A stretch of 64,000 nt of DNA from Sharpea porci (GCF_009695655.1 NZ_VUNM01000001.1:1-64000); one strand, 5' to 3'. Positions 48,666 to 57,017 are shown, counted from the stretch's first letter. Numbers and translations are program-made. The notes: generated from the letters alone by a model not told the origin.

Positions 48666-49198
48666 TTTTTATGTACTCCATTTCTGTATGCCTCATACCA
48701 TTTCAAAGCGAAATCCGGTCTGAAGGCTCCAGTCATATTACGAGCTTCTTCAATCAATATATCAAGCTGTTGGTGGAAAATGCGATCTAAGTCATCACTA
48801 TAGCCATAAAGCTTACGATGAGCTGCATATTCGCCCTCATCGAGAACTTTATAACGATAATCAGGAAAAACTTTTAAATCCAAATCATAATCTATATATT
48901 TCAATGCTTCACCATCATAAAGTGTTGGTGATGCAATATTGACATAATAATATACTCCCGTTTTTCTGATCATACAGATGACATTATACCAACGATCCTT
49001 TGGAAAATAACAAATTGCTGGTTCACGTGTCATCCATTTACGACCATTACTTTCAGTAACTAAAGTATGATCATTAATGACAATAAAATGACGTTTTGTT
49101 TCTTCTAAAACAACACATTTATCCCAAGTACGATGGGGATTCCCATCATGCTTATAACAGTGAATGAGAAGCTCTTTACCTACTAAAGAATCACTCAT
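48662..49198 (-). CDS. NtdP-like nucleoside tri-/diphosphatase (DUF402)
   Basis: The 178-residue protein belongs to the DUF402/YgaC group: HRTWDKCVVLEETKRHFIVIND near residue 22, then TREPAICYFPKDRWYNVICMIRKTGVYYYVNIASP and YIDYDLDLKVFPDYRYKVLDEGEYAAHRKLYGY. The conserved Asp/Arg/Lys residues are as in staphylococcal NtdP, which hydrolyses (d)NTPs and (d)NDPs. The ATG at 49198 (after GAGGTG) is preferred to a 12-residue extension. Its 3' end overlaps the start of the TsaE-TsaB gene by 4 bases, so it leads the t6A operon. Confidence 0.85.
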   Translation of the reverse strand: MSDSLVGKELLIHCYKHDGNPHRTWDKCVVLEETKRHFIVINDHTLVTESNGRKWMTREPAICYFPKDRWYNVICMIRKTGVYYYVNIASPTLYDGEALKYIDYDLDLKVFPDYRYKVLDEGEYAAHRKLYGYSDDLDRIFHQQLDILIEEARNMTGAFRPDFALKWYEAYRNGVHKK

Positions 49199-49339
49199 TG
49201 TACACCTCACCGTGGTCATTATACACGTTTTCACAAGCCTTGAAAACTGCTAACATCCAAAAATGACGTATTCAAGCACGAAAAGGCAAATCCCTAGACT
49301 TCCTATCCGATTAAGCTATAATATCAGCGAGGTGATCAA

Positions 49340-49990
49340 ATGAAAGGTGCAATATTTGATGTAGATGGTACTTTACTTGATTCCATGTCAATTTGGACAA
49401 AGGCTGATGCTATTTATTTAGCCCGCCACAACATAACCGCGACAGAAGAGCTCTCCCGGCTTTTCTTCAATATGACGCTTGAAAAAAGCATTGCCTATAT
49501 GCATGATGAGCTTCATATTCCTGACTCTCCTGCTACCATCAAACATGATATCTTGAAGATTGTCGAAGACTTTTATGAACATGAAGTAGAACTTAAGGAG
49601 TATATGTATGATATCATTCAAGCATTAAAAGCGAAGCATATCCCTTTGGTGATAGCCACAAGCAATACGAAAAGTATTATCGAAAAAGCCTTAAGTCGCT
49701 TAAATGTCTTAGATGACTTTGTTTATATTCTTACTTGTGATGAAGCAGGTGTTGATAAAACAACGCCAGCCATTTATCTCAAAGCTGCCCAATATACCAA
49801 CTCTTCTCCTGATCAGACTTTCGTCTTTGAAGACGCACTGCATGGTGCTTCTTCTGCTAAAGAAGGTGGTTTCAAGGTTGTTGGCATCTTTGATGAATAT
49901 AGTAAAGATTATAAGCATGAGCTCAAGGCAATTGCTGATTATTACTTAGAAAGTGAAGAGGATTATCAACATTTTTTACAACATATCTAA
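49340..49990 (+). CDS. HAD phosphatase, beta-phosphoglucomutase-like subfamily
   Basis: This 216-residue HAD hydrolase with a small helical cap (about 15-85) has the nucleophile motif AIFDVDGTLLDSM (residues 4-16), motif II VIATSNT near 106 and motif III/IV FVFEDALHGASSAKEGGFKVVGIFDE (about 163-188). The architecture resembles beta-phosphoglucomutase and phosphatases of sugar phosphates or 5-amino-6-ribitylamino-uracil phosphate. The substrate cannot be assigned. The GCGAGGTG site precedes the ATG. It is divergent from ntdP and lies 80 bases before ackA on the same strand. Confidence 0.88.
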   Translation: MKGAIFDVDGTLLDSMSIWTKADAIYLARHNITATEELSRLFFNMTLEKSIAYMHDELHIPDSPATIKHDILKIVEDFYEHEVELKEYMYDIIQALKAKHIPLVIATSNTKSIIEKALSRLNVLDDFVYILTCDEAGVDKTTPAIYLKAAQYTNSSPDQTFVFEDALHGASSAKEGGFKVVGIFDEYSKDYKHELKAIADYYLESEEDYQHFLQHI

Positions 49991-50071
49991 GCGTGTTTAT
50001 GATAATTTTCTCGTTTTTTCTTTTTTTTAGGTCTATAATGACAACGTAAAATAAGTAGAAGGAGATTTGAT

Positions 50072-51262
50072 ATGGCGAAAATTATGGTTGTCAATTGTGG
50101 AAGTTCATCTTTGAAATTCCAGTTATTTGAAATGGATACTGAAGACGTCATTACTTCAGGTATTGTTGAAAGAATTGGTTATGAAGATGCCATCTTCACA
50201 ATTAAATACAATGGTCAAAAAGAAACAAAAACATTAAGCGTTCCTACACACAACGAAGCAGTTAAACTGCTTTTAGATAACTTGCTTGAAAAGCATATTG
50301 TTGCCTCACTTGATGAAATCAAGGGTATTGGTCATCGTGTTGTCCAAGGCGGCAGCTACTTCGATTCAAGCGTACGTATCGATGATGATGTCAAGGCAAA
50401 AATTGAAGAACTCATTCCTTTAGCTCCTCTTCATAACCAGGCCCATCTCATTGGTATTAATGCTTGCATGAAGGCAATGCCTAATGCTGGTGAAACAGCA
50501 ACTTTCGATACAGCATTCCACCAGACAATGCCTGCTAAAAATTACATCTATCCTATTCCATATGAATATTATACAGATCACAAGATTAGAAAATACGGTG
50601 CCCACGGTACATCACATTACTATGTCAGCCAGCGTACACTGGATTATTTAGGTCGTCCTGAACATTCCAATATCATTGTTTGTCACTTAGGTGCTGGAGC
50701 ATCGCTTTGTGCTGTCAAAGACGGTCAGTCTTATAATACATCAATGGGTCTAACACCTTTAGCTGGTGTCATGATGAGTACACGTTGTGGTGATATTGAT
50801 GCATCTGTCATTGACTATCTTGATGAAAACTTACATATGTCTATTAAAGACATCACAAATATGTTGAATAAGAAATCTGGTTTACTTGGTGTATCAGGTG
50901 TATCCGGTGATATGCGTGATGTCAAGGCAGCTGCTGATGAAGGTAATGAACGTGCAAAACTTGCTATCGATATCTTTATTCGCAGAGTGGCTGATTATCT
51001 TGGTAAATACTATGTTCAATTAGGCAAGGTTGATGCTATTAGCTTTACTGCTGGTATTGGTGAAAATGCCCCTTGGGTAAGAAAGCTCATTCTTGAAGCA
51101 GTTGGTGAAGCTCTTGGTATTGTCATTGATGATGATGCGAATGAAAATGGTGAAGGCGAACGCTTGATTTCTGCTCCTGAAAGCAAAGTCAAAGTCTATG
51201 TCATTCCTACAAATGAAGAACTTGTCATTGCCAGAGATGCAAAGAAAATCTTGAATTTATAG
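50072..51262 (+). CDS. ackA: Acetate kinase
   Basis: AckA makes ATP and acetate from acetyl phosphate, a key fermentation step. The 396-residue protein has MVVNCGSSSLKFQLFEM at the start, GIGHRVVQGGSYF near 90, FDTAFHQTMP near 145, the catalytic HGTSHYYVSQRTLDYL and CHLGAGASLCAVKDGQSYNTSMGLTPLAGVMMSTR, then FTAGIGENAPWVR near 328. The length is canonical. A TATAAT at 50034-50039 and AAGGAG mark its own promoter and ribosome site. pta is not adjacent. A strong terminator follows. Confidence 0.98.
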   Translation: MAKIMVVNCGSSSLKFQLFEMDTEDVITSGIVERIGYEDAIFTIKYNGQKETKTLSVPTHNEAVKLLLDNLLEKHIVASLDEIKGIGHRVVQGGSYFDSSVRIDDDVKAKIEELIPLAPLHNQAHLIGINACMKAMPNAGETATFDTAFHQTMPAKNYIYPIPYEYYTDHKIRKYGAHGTSHYYVSQRTLDYLGRPEHSNIIVCHLGAGASLCAVKDGQSYNTSMGLTPLAGVMMSTRCGDIDASVIDYLDENLHMSIKDITNMLNKKSGLLGVSGVSGDMRDVKAAADEGNERAKLAIDIFIRRVADYLGKYYVQLGKVDAISFTAGIGENAPWVRKLILEAVGEALGIVIDDDANENGEGERLISAPESKVKVYVIPTNEELVIARDAKKILNL

Positions 51263-51265
51263 AAA

Positions 51266-51295
51266 GAGTGTTGGCTTAGCCAACACCCTTTTTTA
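51266..51295. terminator. Terminator of ackA (possibly bidirectional)
   Basis: GTGTTGGC-TTA-GCCAACAC is a perfect 8-bp stem followed by CCCTTTTTT on the plus strand. It also lies at the 3' end of the convergent gene. Confidence 0.88.
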
Positions 51296-52105
51296 GTCTA
51301 TTTTTGTCACTTCACTGGCATAATAAGATTCTAAGTGGGGCAGAGCTTCTTTAATATTTGTTTCCTGAGTGACATCATGTCCTTCATACTCCAATTCATC
51401 CACACTTACGCTAAACTCGCCATGATCAATGACATCTTTATTGAAAGTAGAATTAATGCCTACTACCTGATAATAATAGTACTTAGAAGAATACTCAATT
51501 CCATCATCCTCTTTCTCTTTATGATCACCCTTATAAATTAAAACAAGTGAATCAAAATCCTTATGCTTCAAGAAATATGTTCCATTATATGTAAAGTTAT
51601 AAGTATCTTCCTGATTATTAGGATATGCATTCGTAAGCTTAACAAGAGCTTTTGACTTTAGTTCAGGAATCAAAGACTTGTCAATTTCTGTTCCCTTTTA
51701 AAAACGATATGGCAATCCACTCACAGTAAAGGTTCTTGACGTATTGACAATACGTAAATTCAATTGCTTTGCTATCTCATGATCATAATCTGATGTTATC
51801 GTTATTTGATCACCATTAGCGAGATGGGAGGACTTGCTGGCATGATAGCGAACTGTCTTCAAGAATTTTTGATACTGATTTGTTTCATCTTCGCTAAAAT
51901 GATAATCCACATATTTAACTGAAGCTAAGCCTGATATACCAATATAATGCACTGTCATATTCTTTGAAAGATCAATTTTTGTCTTATTTACATAAGCATA
52001 CCCATAATAGATACCACATATCAGTGCTATGACAAGCAGTACAATAAGAAAAATAAGCCCTTTTCGTTTTTGAGAATGCCCTTGTCGATCTTGTGTCGTT
52101 GTCAT
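51293..52105 (-). pseudogene. Membrane-anchored extracellular protein gene, broken by an in-frame stop and by the IscB insertion
   Basis: Two reading frames, 51698-52105 and 51293-51673, lie in the same register and are separated by one TAA (51698-51700) plus eight sense codons. Together they encode a cytoplasmic stub (QKRKG), a membrane helix (LIFLIVLLVIALICGIYYGYAYV) and two extracellular domains. The first ends with the VSGLPYRF motif, and the second has YNFTYNGTYFLKHKD and YYYYQVVGIN. This matches a Firmicute family usually headed by a zinc ribbon (from memory). No zinc ribbon is present here. The natural start is probably across the IscB element, near 53670. Read-through cannot be excluded. 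Confidence 0.65.
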
Positions 52106-53385
52106 AAATGTCTAGCGGGGAAACCCACAGGCTTGCCTGTGGGAGGAACCGCCTTCCTCCTTTCCTCAACGAGCATGTTCTTGCGCATTTCCAGCAGATG
52201 CAAATTCTTGTATCCAACAGATGCGTTCACCTTGGCGCCGTCCAGAAGCCTCAGGTCCATCCTGCCTGTGGAACGCCTGCCGAAGATGAAGCATTCACGG
52301 CCTTTCCACTTCACCTTGTCAAAAAGCCTGAAGCCCATGACCTCATAGGGCGCCTGGTTACGCTTCCTGATGCCCCCCTTCAGGATGCCGTTCTTATGTA
52401 TCATGCGGTTGTGGCATCTTGCCTTTTTCTGGTAGTACACAGTGCCATAAGAGACAGCATCTGGATGACCACTGATGCATCTAGCATCTATGCAGTGATC
52501 CTTGGGCAGGCCATGCCTGATGCGCGTGTTCTTCGTGATATAGCCATAGGTCAGATGCACGTCTGGATAGATTTCCTTCAGCCTGCCGTAGAATGCCCAT
52601 CGCATGATGCCCATGAATACGGCATCCCTGAACCGCATGCCTCTGTGGATGGACTTCGGAAGCTTGACCGTGCCTCTGTGATAGCCTGTATGACAGGTCT
52701 CGCATAGCGTGATCAGATTGTTAGGCGCATCACCGCCGGTCTTTCTGCTTTCAATGTGGTGAACGTTCAGGATCCTATCCTTTGACTTCCCATGACAGCA
52801 CTGGCATTCATGGCCGTCACGGAAGAGAACATACTCACGCACATTCCAGAACCCCATCTGCTCGCCCTGCTGGTATTCCGTACCGCTTATGTCAGAATTC
52901 TTGATCTTCTGAATGTCAAAGGACGCCACTTCCACGATGATTCTGCTGACTGGCAGAATTTCGTGCACCCTGCGGATTGCTGTCAGGTGGGTATCCACCT
53001 TGTTCTGGACGGAAGGCGCCAGCCATCCGTCCTTGCGCCTGCGATTATCGAAGCGAGGTTCGCGGTATCTGGTCTTGCGGCTTCTCCTGGCCCTGCGATT
53101 CTGCCTGCGGGCAGAGAGCAGACCCACTATGCCGTTTCGCAGCTCTACATCGGACTCGAACAGCACCTTGTCCTTTGTGGTTGCGGAGAGACCGACATGC
53201 CTGCTGCCTGCGTCTACACCCAGGCTGATGTTCTGTGTATATTCTGTACTTTTGTACAGAAGCTGTATGGTGAACGGGCACCTTTTAACTACCCTCGCTT
53301 TTTTCGACTTCAGCAGAATACGCACCTTAGCGTGGTTTTCTGTGGGCATCAAAGGCTGTCCGTGCTGATTTAAAACGTAAACCAT
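52102..53385 (-). CDS. iscB: IscB RNA-guided HNH/RuvC endonuclease
   Basis: IscB is the transposon-encoded, omega-RNA-guided nuclease ancestral to Cas9. The 427-residue protein has the N-terminal PLMP domain (PLMPTENHAKVRILLKSKKARVV, residues 11-33) and RuvC-I with Asp58 (SLGVDAGSRHVG). An arginine-rich bridge helix follows (about 92-117), then RuvC-II with Glu152 (IIVEVASFD). The HNH domain has zinc cysteines C194/C197 and C228/C231 and catalytic HH209-210. RuvC-III has HCIDA (Asp300). All catalytic residues are intact. AAGGAG precedes the ATG. The last codons read through the terminal palindrome, and the TGA overlaps the next gene's ATG. GC is much higher than in neighbouring genes. Confidence 0.95.
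   Translation of the reverse strand: MVYVLNQHGQPLMPTENHAKVRILLKSKKARVVKRCPFTIQLLYKSTEYTQNISLGVDAGSRHVGLSATTKDKVLFESDVELRNGIVGLLSARRQNRRARRSRKTRYREPRFDNRRRKDGWLAPSVQNKVDTHLTAIRRVHEILPVSRIIVEVASFDIQKIKNSDISGTEYQQGEQMGFWNVREYVLFRDGHECQCCHGKSKDRILNVHHIESRKTGGDAPNNLITLCETCHTGYHRGTVKLPKSIHRGMRFRDAVFMGIMRWAFYGRLKEIYPDVHLTYGYITKNTRIRHGLPKDHCIDARCISGHPDAVSYGTVYYQKKARCHNRMIHKNGILKGGIRKRNQAPYEVMGFRLFDKVKWKGRECFIFGRRSTGRMDLRLLDGAKVNASVGYKNLHLLEMRKNMLVEERRKAVPPTGKPVGFPARHL
52124..52143. repeat. Right-end palindrome of the IscB element
   Basis: CCCACAGGC-TT-GCCTGTGGG, a perfect 9-bp hairpin identical to the copy at 53629-53648. It is also coding here, specifying part of the PTGKPVG segment at the IscB C-terminus. 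Confidence 0.93.
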
Positions 53386-53394
53386 ATGTGTTCA

Positions 53395-53650
53395 CTCCTT
53401 TCAAAATCCAATAGGATTTAATGACTCGCCCCGAAGGGCGGTAAGTGTACCATCGCCAATGTTAATGAGAGGTTTTCACATGCAGCACTGCCCCTATACC
53501 TCAGAGCTGTTTAACCACATGCCTTAGAGCTGCAGACTTGGTACTACATCCGCAGGTAACTATATATTCTCTCCTAACGTAGCCCCTGTTTCAGGGCTCA
53601 GGCTACTCACTCAGGGCTGCTATGCAACCCCACAGGCTTGCCTGTGGGTA
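53395..53650 (-). ncRNA. Omega RNA (HEARO RNA) of IscB
   Basis: The 250 bases directly upstream of iscB are non-coding, GC-rich and heavily structured. On the minus strand, in order: the 9-bp left-end palindrome, GTAGC/GCTAC arms enclosing CCCTG-AAA-CAGGG (53581-53608), GCAG- and GAGCT-containing arms, and CGCCC-TTCG-GGGCG with a UUCG loop (53427-53440). Last is a small AATCC/GGATT hairpin next to the iscB ribosome site. IscB omega RNAs (the HEARO motif) occupy this position, with the guide at the 5' end reading out into flanking DNA. The boundaries are estimated. Confidence 0.8.
53629..53648. repeat. Left-end palindrome of the IscB element
   Basis: Perfect 9-bp hairpin identical to 52124-52143. 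It lies at the 5' end of the omega RNA, a few bases inside the element boundary. Confidence 0.93.
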
Positions 53651-53700
53651 TTAGTGAGTTCGTGTTCCATAATCGTTCCTTTCTTTATGACATATAAAAA
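53649..53700 (-). other. Displaced start region and presumed guide source left of the IscB element
   Basis: On the minus strand an AAAGGA site is followed 6 bases later by ATG (53668-53670) and six sense codons, and then the reading frame runs into the element. This looks like the original start of the gene at 51293-52105, cut off by the insertion. The same 15-25 bases abutting the element would form the omega RNA guide. Between 53700 and 53790 only AT-rich sequence is seen. Confidence 0.5.
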
Positions 53701-53787
53701 CAAAAATACCAACAGCCCTTTTCTTAATTTTAGTATACTAAAACGTTTTTATAGACAAAATAGAAATCGTATTTCATGATATAAAAA

Positions 53788-53824
53788 TTCTTAAAAAAGA
53801 ACTCCAGTCTTCACTGAAGTTCTT
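53788..53824 (-). terminator. Terminator of the surface adhesin gene
   Basis: On the minus strand AAGAACTTCAGT-GAAG-ACTGGAGTTCTT forms a 12-bp stem (one G-T pair) followed by six T residues. Confidence 0.88.
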
Positions 53825-53839
53825 TACATACTATATGCC

Positions 53840-56800
53840 TTATTCACGTCCCTTGACTTTCTTGCTTATAAAGATAAGAAGAATTCCGAAAAGACCAATT
53901 CCTAAAAGTAAAGCATAGACACTTATTTGCGTAGCATCCGATGTTGGTACGACAGGCTCTTTCTCATTCACAATGGTCAAATGGTCCCCATCGACCATTG
54001 TAAAAGGAAGATCCTGGCTGATTTTATATCCGTCGGGAGCTTGGACTTCCCGAAGAATATATTTCTTATTCAAGATTAAACCTTTGACAATATGCACTTC
54101 GCCATTACTCATCCATTCTTCAACAACATGACCATCTTCATCTACGATTTGTAGCTTAGCGCCCTTTAGATCCTTCATTGAAGCATCTGTCTTAGAGACT
54201 TTCAGCTCTGTTAAACGGTCATACATCGTTAGATATTGATTCTCCCATTTATCGCTCACCGTGAATGGGATATCTTTAGCGATGGCATAGTGATCAGGAG
54301 AAAGAAGCTCACGCAAAATATAGCATTGATTCATTTTGAGATTTCTGATGGCATGAGGCTGATCAGTGCTTAGCCACTCATCAACGACTTCATCCTTCTC
54401 ATTTACTACAACAAGCTTAGCTCCAGGTAGTTCTTTTTCATGAACGATATCCTTCTTACTGATAAAGAATTGCTTATTCTTCATGACAACCTGTTGTAAT
54501 GTCTTTGTCTCTTCAACCTGAAAACTAATTGGATCACCTAAGACATAGCCTGCCGGTGCTTCAAGTTCTTTTAGTATATATCTTTTGCCTTCAGTTAAAT
54601 GATTGACATAATGAGGTTCTTGTGTTGATATCCAAACGTCAATCTCATTTCCTTCTTCATCATAGACACCTAACTTCGCCCCAGGAAGTTCCTTCTCGCC
54701 GGTAATCGCCTGCTTGCTTACAACAACCTGTTTGTCCTTCATGACAACTTTCTGCATGGTCTTATCTTGGCTGACAGTGAAGTTGACATCCCCACTGATG
54801 ACATAACCTTTTGGGGCTTCAAGCTCACGAAGAATGTAAGTCTTGCCTTCAATCAGCCCGCTGACATAATGGGGTGTATTTGTGGATGTCCATTGGTCAA
54901 CAACTTTCCCTTTGTCATCAAGCACGGCAAGCTTTGCCCCAGGAAGTTCCTTCTCGCCGCTAATTGCCTGCTTGCTTACAACAATCTGTTTGTCCTTCAT
55001 GACAACTTTCTGCATGGTCTTATCTTGGCTGACAGTGAAGTGGATATCCCCACTGATGACATAACCTTTTGGGGCTTCCAGCTCACGAAGAATGTAAGTC
55101 TTGCCTTCAATCAGCCCGCTGACATAATGGGGTGTATTTGTTGATGTCCATTGGTCAACAACTTTCCCTTTGTCATCAAGCACGGCAAGCTTTGCCCCAG
55201 GAAGCTCCTTCTCGCCAGTAATTGCCTGCTTGCTTACAACAACCTGTTTGTCCTTCATGACAATCTTCTGTCTTTGGGCATGATCTTGAATTGTGAATGT
55301 GATTGGAGATGAGATGACATAGCCCTTTGGTGCACTCACTTCAACAAGCTTATAGGCAGTATTGCGATGAAGTCCTTCAATGACATGAGGTTGCGATGTG
55401 CTTATCCATTGATCAACTAAATTATTGTGTTGATCATAAAGGGCTAGCTTTACGCCAGGTAGTTCATCTTCGCCAGTGAGAACTTTTTTAGAGATTTCTA
55501 CTATTGTAGGCTGGTTATTAACAGTTGCTTTCTTGACAACTGTCGCTATTTCACTTTGGGCTTTTAAGTCAAAGATATATTCTTGGTTGTTTGTAATGAG
55601 TTGTGATGGCGATTTGACTTCTTGAAGAACATACTTCCCTAAATAGAGCTGATCGATATCAAGTTTACCCTCTTTAGAAAGATGATATGTTCCTATTTCT
55701 GTCCCTTTCTTGTAAATCACTTTGGCATGATCTGGGGCGAGAATGTCTTCTTGCGCCCGAAGTGTAAAAGCGATTTTCGAAAAGTCATGATCAACAAGTG
55801 ATAAATCAGCATCTTTATGTAAGAGTATGTTCTTATCAATATGAATAGCTCCCTTAATGGCATCATTGTAAACATTCACACTTTGAGTGGCCTTTTGGCT
55901 AAAGTTTGCTTGAATTTGAATTTTGTCTCTCTTGACATAGCCATTAGGTGCCTGGGTTTCTTCTAAAGTATATGTTCCTTCTGGTAGAAGTGGTGATAAT
56001 GCTTTGCCATCTTTTGTCGTGAGCGTGGCTACAAGCTGTCCATATTCATCAAAGAGCTTGAATGTAGCTGGATGGATAATTGGTTCGTTTGTGACAGCAT
56101 CCTTCTTGATTACTTCAATCTGGCCTTGTCGCATTTCGACATCCAAGGTAAAGCTATTATTGTACATAAAACCGAGACGTACGACATCTTGATAATCCTT
56201 AGCCATATAGAGAATGGGCTGGCTATTATTGAGTGCGCCATTATTACGATTATGGAAACTGAATCGCAAAGTTTTCTTGCCAGTAAAAGCCTGGGATGCC
56301 TTTATGGCCAATGTATTGCCGTTTTTTGACACTTGAAGTCCAGCATCATCAGTCAAATCATAGTCTTCTAAAGTGCCTAATGGATCATGAAGTGTTAAAA
56401 CATGATGATCCCCTATTCCTGACAGCCTATTTGATGATGGAAGCTGTGGTATCTGGCCAAAGTTAGTCCATTTCGCAGCCACTATAGTACGTAATCTTGC
56501 AAGCTTTTCACTTGCTTGTTGGGCATTTATATCAACATTCTTATTCTTAAATTTACCATTCCCTTTATATAATGAAAGGACTACCTCACCTCCATGAATG
56601 ACTTCCCAGATAGCAGCCTGAGTCGCCATATACATTTCATAAGACTGATCACCATTATAGCCATAGCCATAATAAGCCAGTGTGCGAAGTTTCTTGAGCG
56701 TGGCGTCATCATACCGTAAATGGCCATTTTCCACAGAATAATATGTTTTTTTAAAGCCCACCTTCTTATAGTAATCAGCACAGAAGGCAACTTGTCCACC

Positions 56801-56983
56801 TAGGGTAATAAAGCCTTCATGATCAGAATGATTACCATGAAAATCAAATTCAATCTTCATTGTCGTTGTATCAAGAAAGAGTGATTCTGCCCCATGAATA
56901 GGTGAATGCAATGCAAATGCTGATACAGTTATGAAGAAAGAGCACATAACACAAAGCAATAGGCGTAAATACCTTTTGATCAT
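53840..56983 (-). CDS. Thioester-domain surface adhesin with SpaA-type repeats
   Basis: The 1047-residue secreted protein has a signal peptide (1-30) and a thioester domain. In that domain Cys68 (GGQVAFCADYY) and Gln122 (ATQAAIWEV, the TQxA signature) can form an internal Cys-Gln thioester that binds host surfaces covalently. About eight SpaA/Cna-B-like domains follow, each with the K…L-P-G-A-K-L start and LxExxAPxGY end expected for isopeptide-bonded modules. The last six are about 86 residues long. The C-terminus has PVVPTSD, a membrane helix and KKVKGRE, a non-canonical sortase signal. The ATG at 56983 follows GGGGAGG. It is flanked by azlD and a terminator. Confidence 0.88.
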   Translation of the reverse strand: MIKRYLRLLLCVMCSFFITVSAFALHSPIHGAESLFLDTTTMKIEFDFHGNHSDHEGFITLGGQVAFCADYYKKVGFKKTYYSVENGHLRYDDATLKKLRTLAYYGYGYNGDQSYEMYMATQAAIWEVIHGGEVVLSLYKGNGKFKNKNVDINAQQASEKLARLRTIVAAKWTNFGQIPQLPSSNRLSGIGDHHVLTLHDPLGTLEDYDLTDDAGLQVSKNGNTLAIKASQAFTGKKTLRFSFHNRNNGALNNSQPILYMAKDYQDVVRLGFMYNNSFTLDVEMRQGQIEVIKKDAVTNEPIIHPATFKLFDEYGQLVATLTTKDGKALSPLLPEGTYTLEETQAPNGYVKRDKIQIQANFSQKATQSVNVYNDAIKGAIHIDKNILLHKDADLSLVDHDFSKIAFTLRAQEDILAPDHAKVIYKKGTEIGTYHLSKEGKLDIDQLYLGKYVLQEVKSPSQLITNNQEYIFDLKAQSEIATVVKKATVNNQPTIVEISKKVLTGEDELPGVKLALYDQHNNLVDQWISTSQPHVIEGLHRNTAYKLVEVSAPKGYVISSPITFTIQDHAQRQKIVMKDKQVVVSKQAITGEKELPGAKLAVLDDKGKVVDQWTSTNTPHYVSGLIEGKTYILRELEAPKGYVISGDIHFTVSQDKTMQKVVMKDKQIVVSKQAISGEKELPGAKLAVLDDKGKVVDQWTSTNTPHYVSGLIEGKTYILRELEAPKGYVISGDVNFTVSQDKTMQKVVMKDKQVVVSKQAITGEKELPGAKLGVYDEEGNEIDVWISTQEPHYVNHLTEGKRYILKELEAPAGYVLGDPISFQVEETKTLQQVVMKNKQFFISKKDIVHEKELPGAKLVVVNEKDEVVDEWLSTDQPHAIRNLKMNQCYILRELLSPDHYAIAKDIPFTVSDKWENQYLTMYDRLTELKVSKTDASMKDLKGAKLQIVDEDGHVVEEWMSNGEVHIVKGLILNKKYILREVQAPDGYKISQDLPFTMVDGDHLTIVNEKEPVVPTSDATQISVYALLLGIGLFGILLIFISKKVKGRE
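54681..55196. repeat. Two nearly identical tandem 258-bp units in the adhesin gene
   Basis: The 86-residue modules at 54681-54938 and 54939-55196 differ at only a few bases (for example GDIHF versus GDVNF, and Q-A-I-T versus Q-A-I-S), whereas the flanking modules are clearly diverged. This indicates recent duplication or homogenisation. It is a coding repeat, not a CRISPR array. Confidence 0.85.
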
Positions 56984-57017
56984 AATTCCTCCCCTTCTGA
57001 GTAGGGTGGAGTACAAG

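Larger units (their letters stand above)
52106..53655 (-). mobile_element. IscB-type IS200/IS605-like element without TnpA
   Basis: The iscB gene, its upstream structured RNA and two identical 20-base palindromes (52124-52143 and 53629-53648) form one GC-rich unit in an AT-rich background. Subterminal hairpins with no terminal inverted repeats or target duplication are typical of IS200/IS605-family elements mobilised by a Y1 transposase. No tnpA is present, so movement would need a transposase supplied in trans. Exact ends lie within about 10-20 bases outside the palindromes and are not resolved. Confidence 0.8.

Noticed and set aside
52108-53373. Long plus-strand open frames (up to about 200 codons) opposite iscB
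   Set aside because: They are antisense shadows caused by the high GC of iscB; their products show no recognisable domain and the iscB frame has all catalytic motifs.
52102-53385. TnpB (Cas12 ancestor) as an alternative identity for the nuclease
   Set aside because: An HNH domain is inserted between RuvC-II and RuvC-III and the N-terminus is PLMP, which fits IscB and not TnpB.
54767-55144. Plus-strand open frame over the adhesin repeats
   Set aside because: It repeats itself because it mirrors the tandem coding units on the other strand; no start signal is present.
54681-55196. CRISPR-like tandem repeats
   Set aside because: The repeats are 258 bp, in frame, and encode SpaA-type modules of the adhesin; there are no short repeats with unique spacers.
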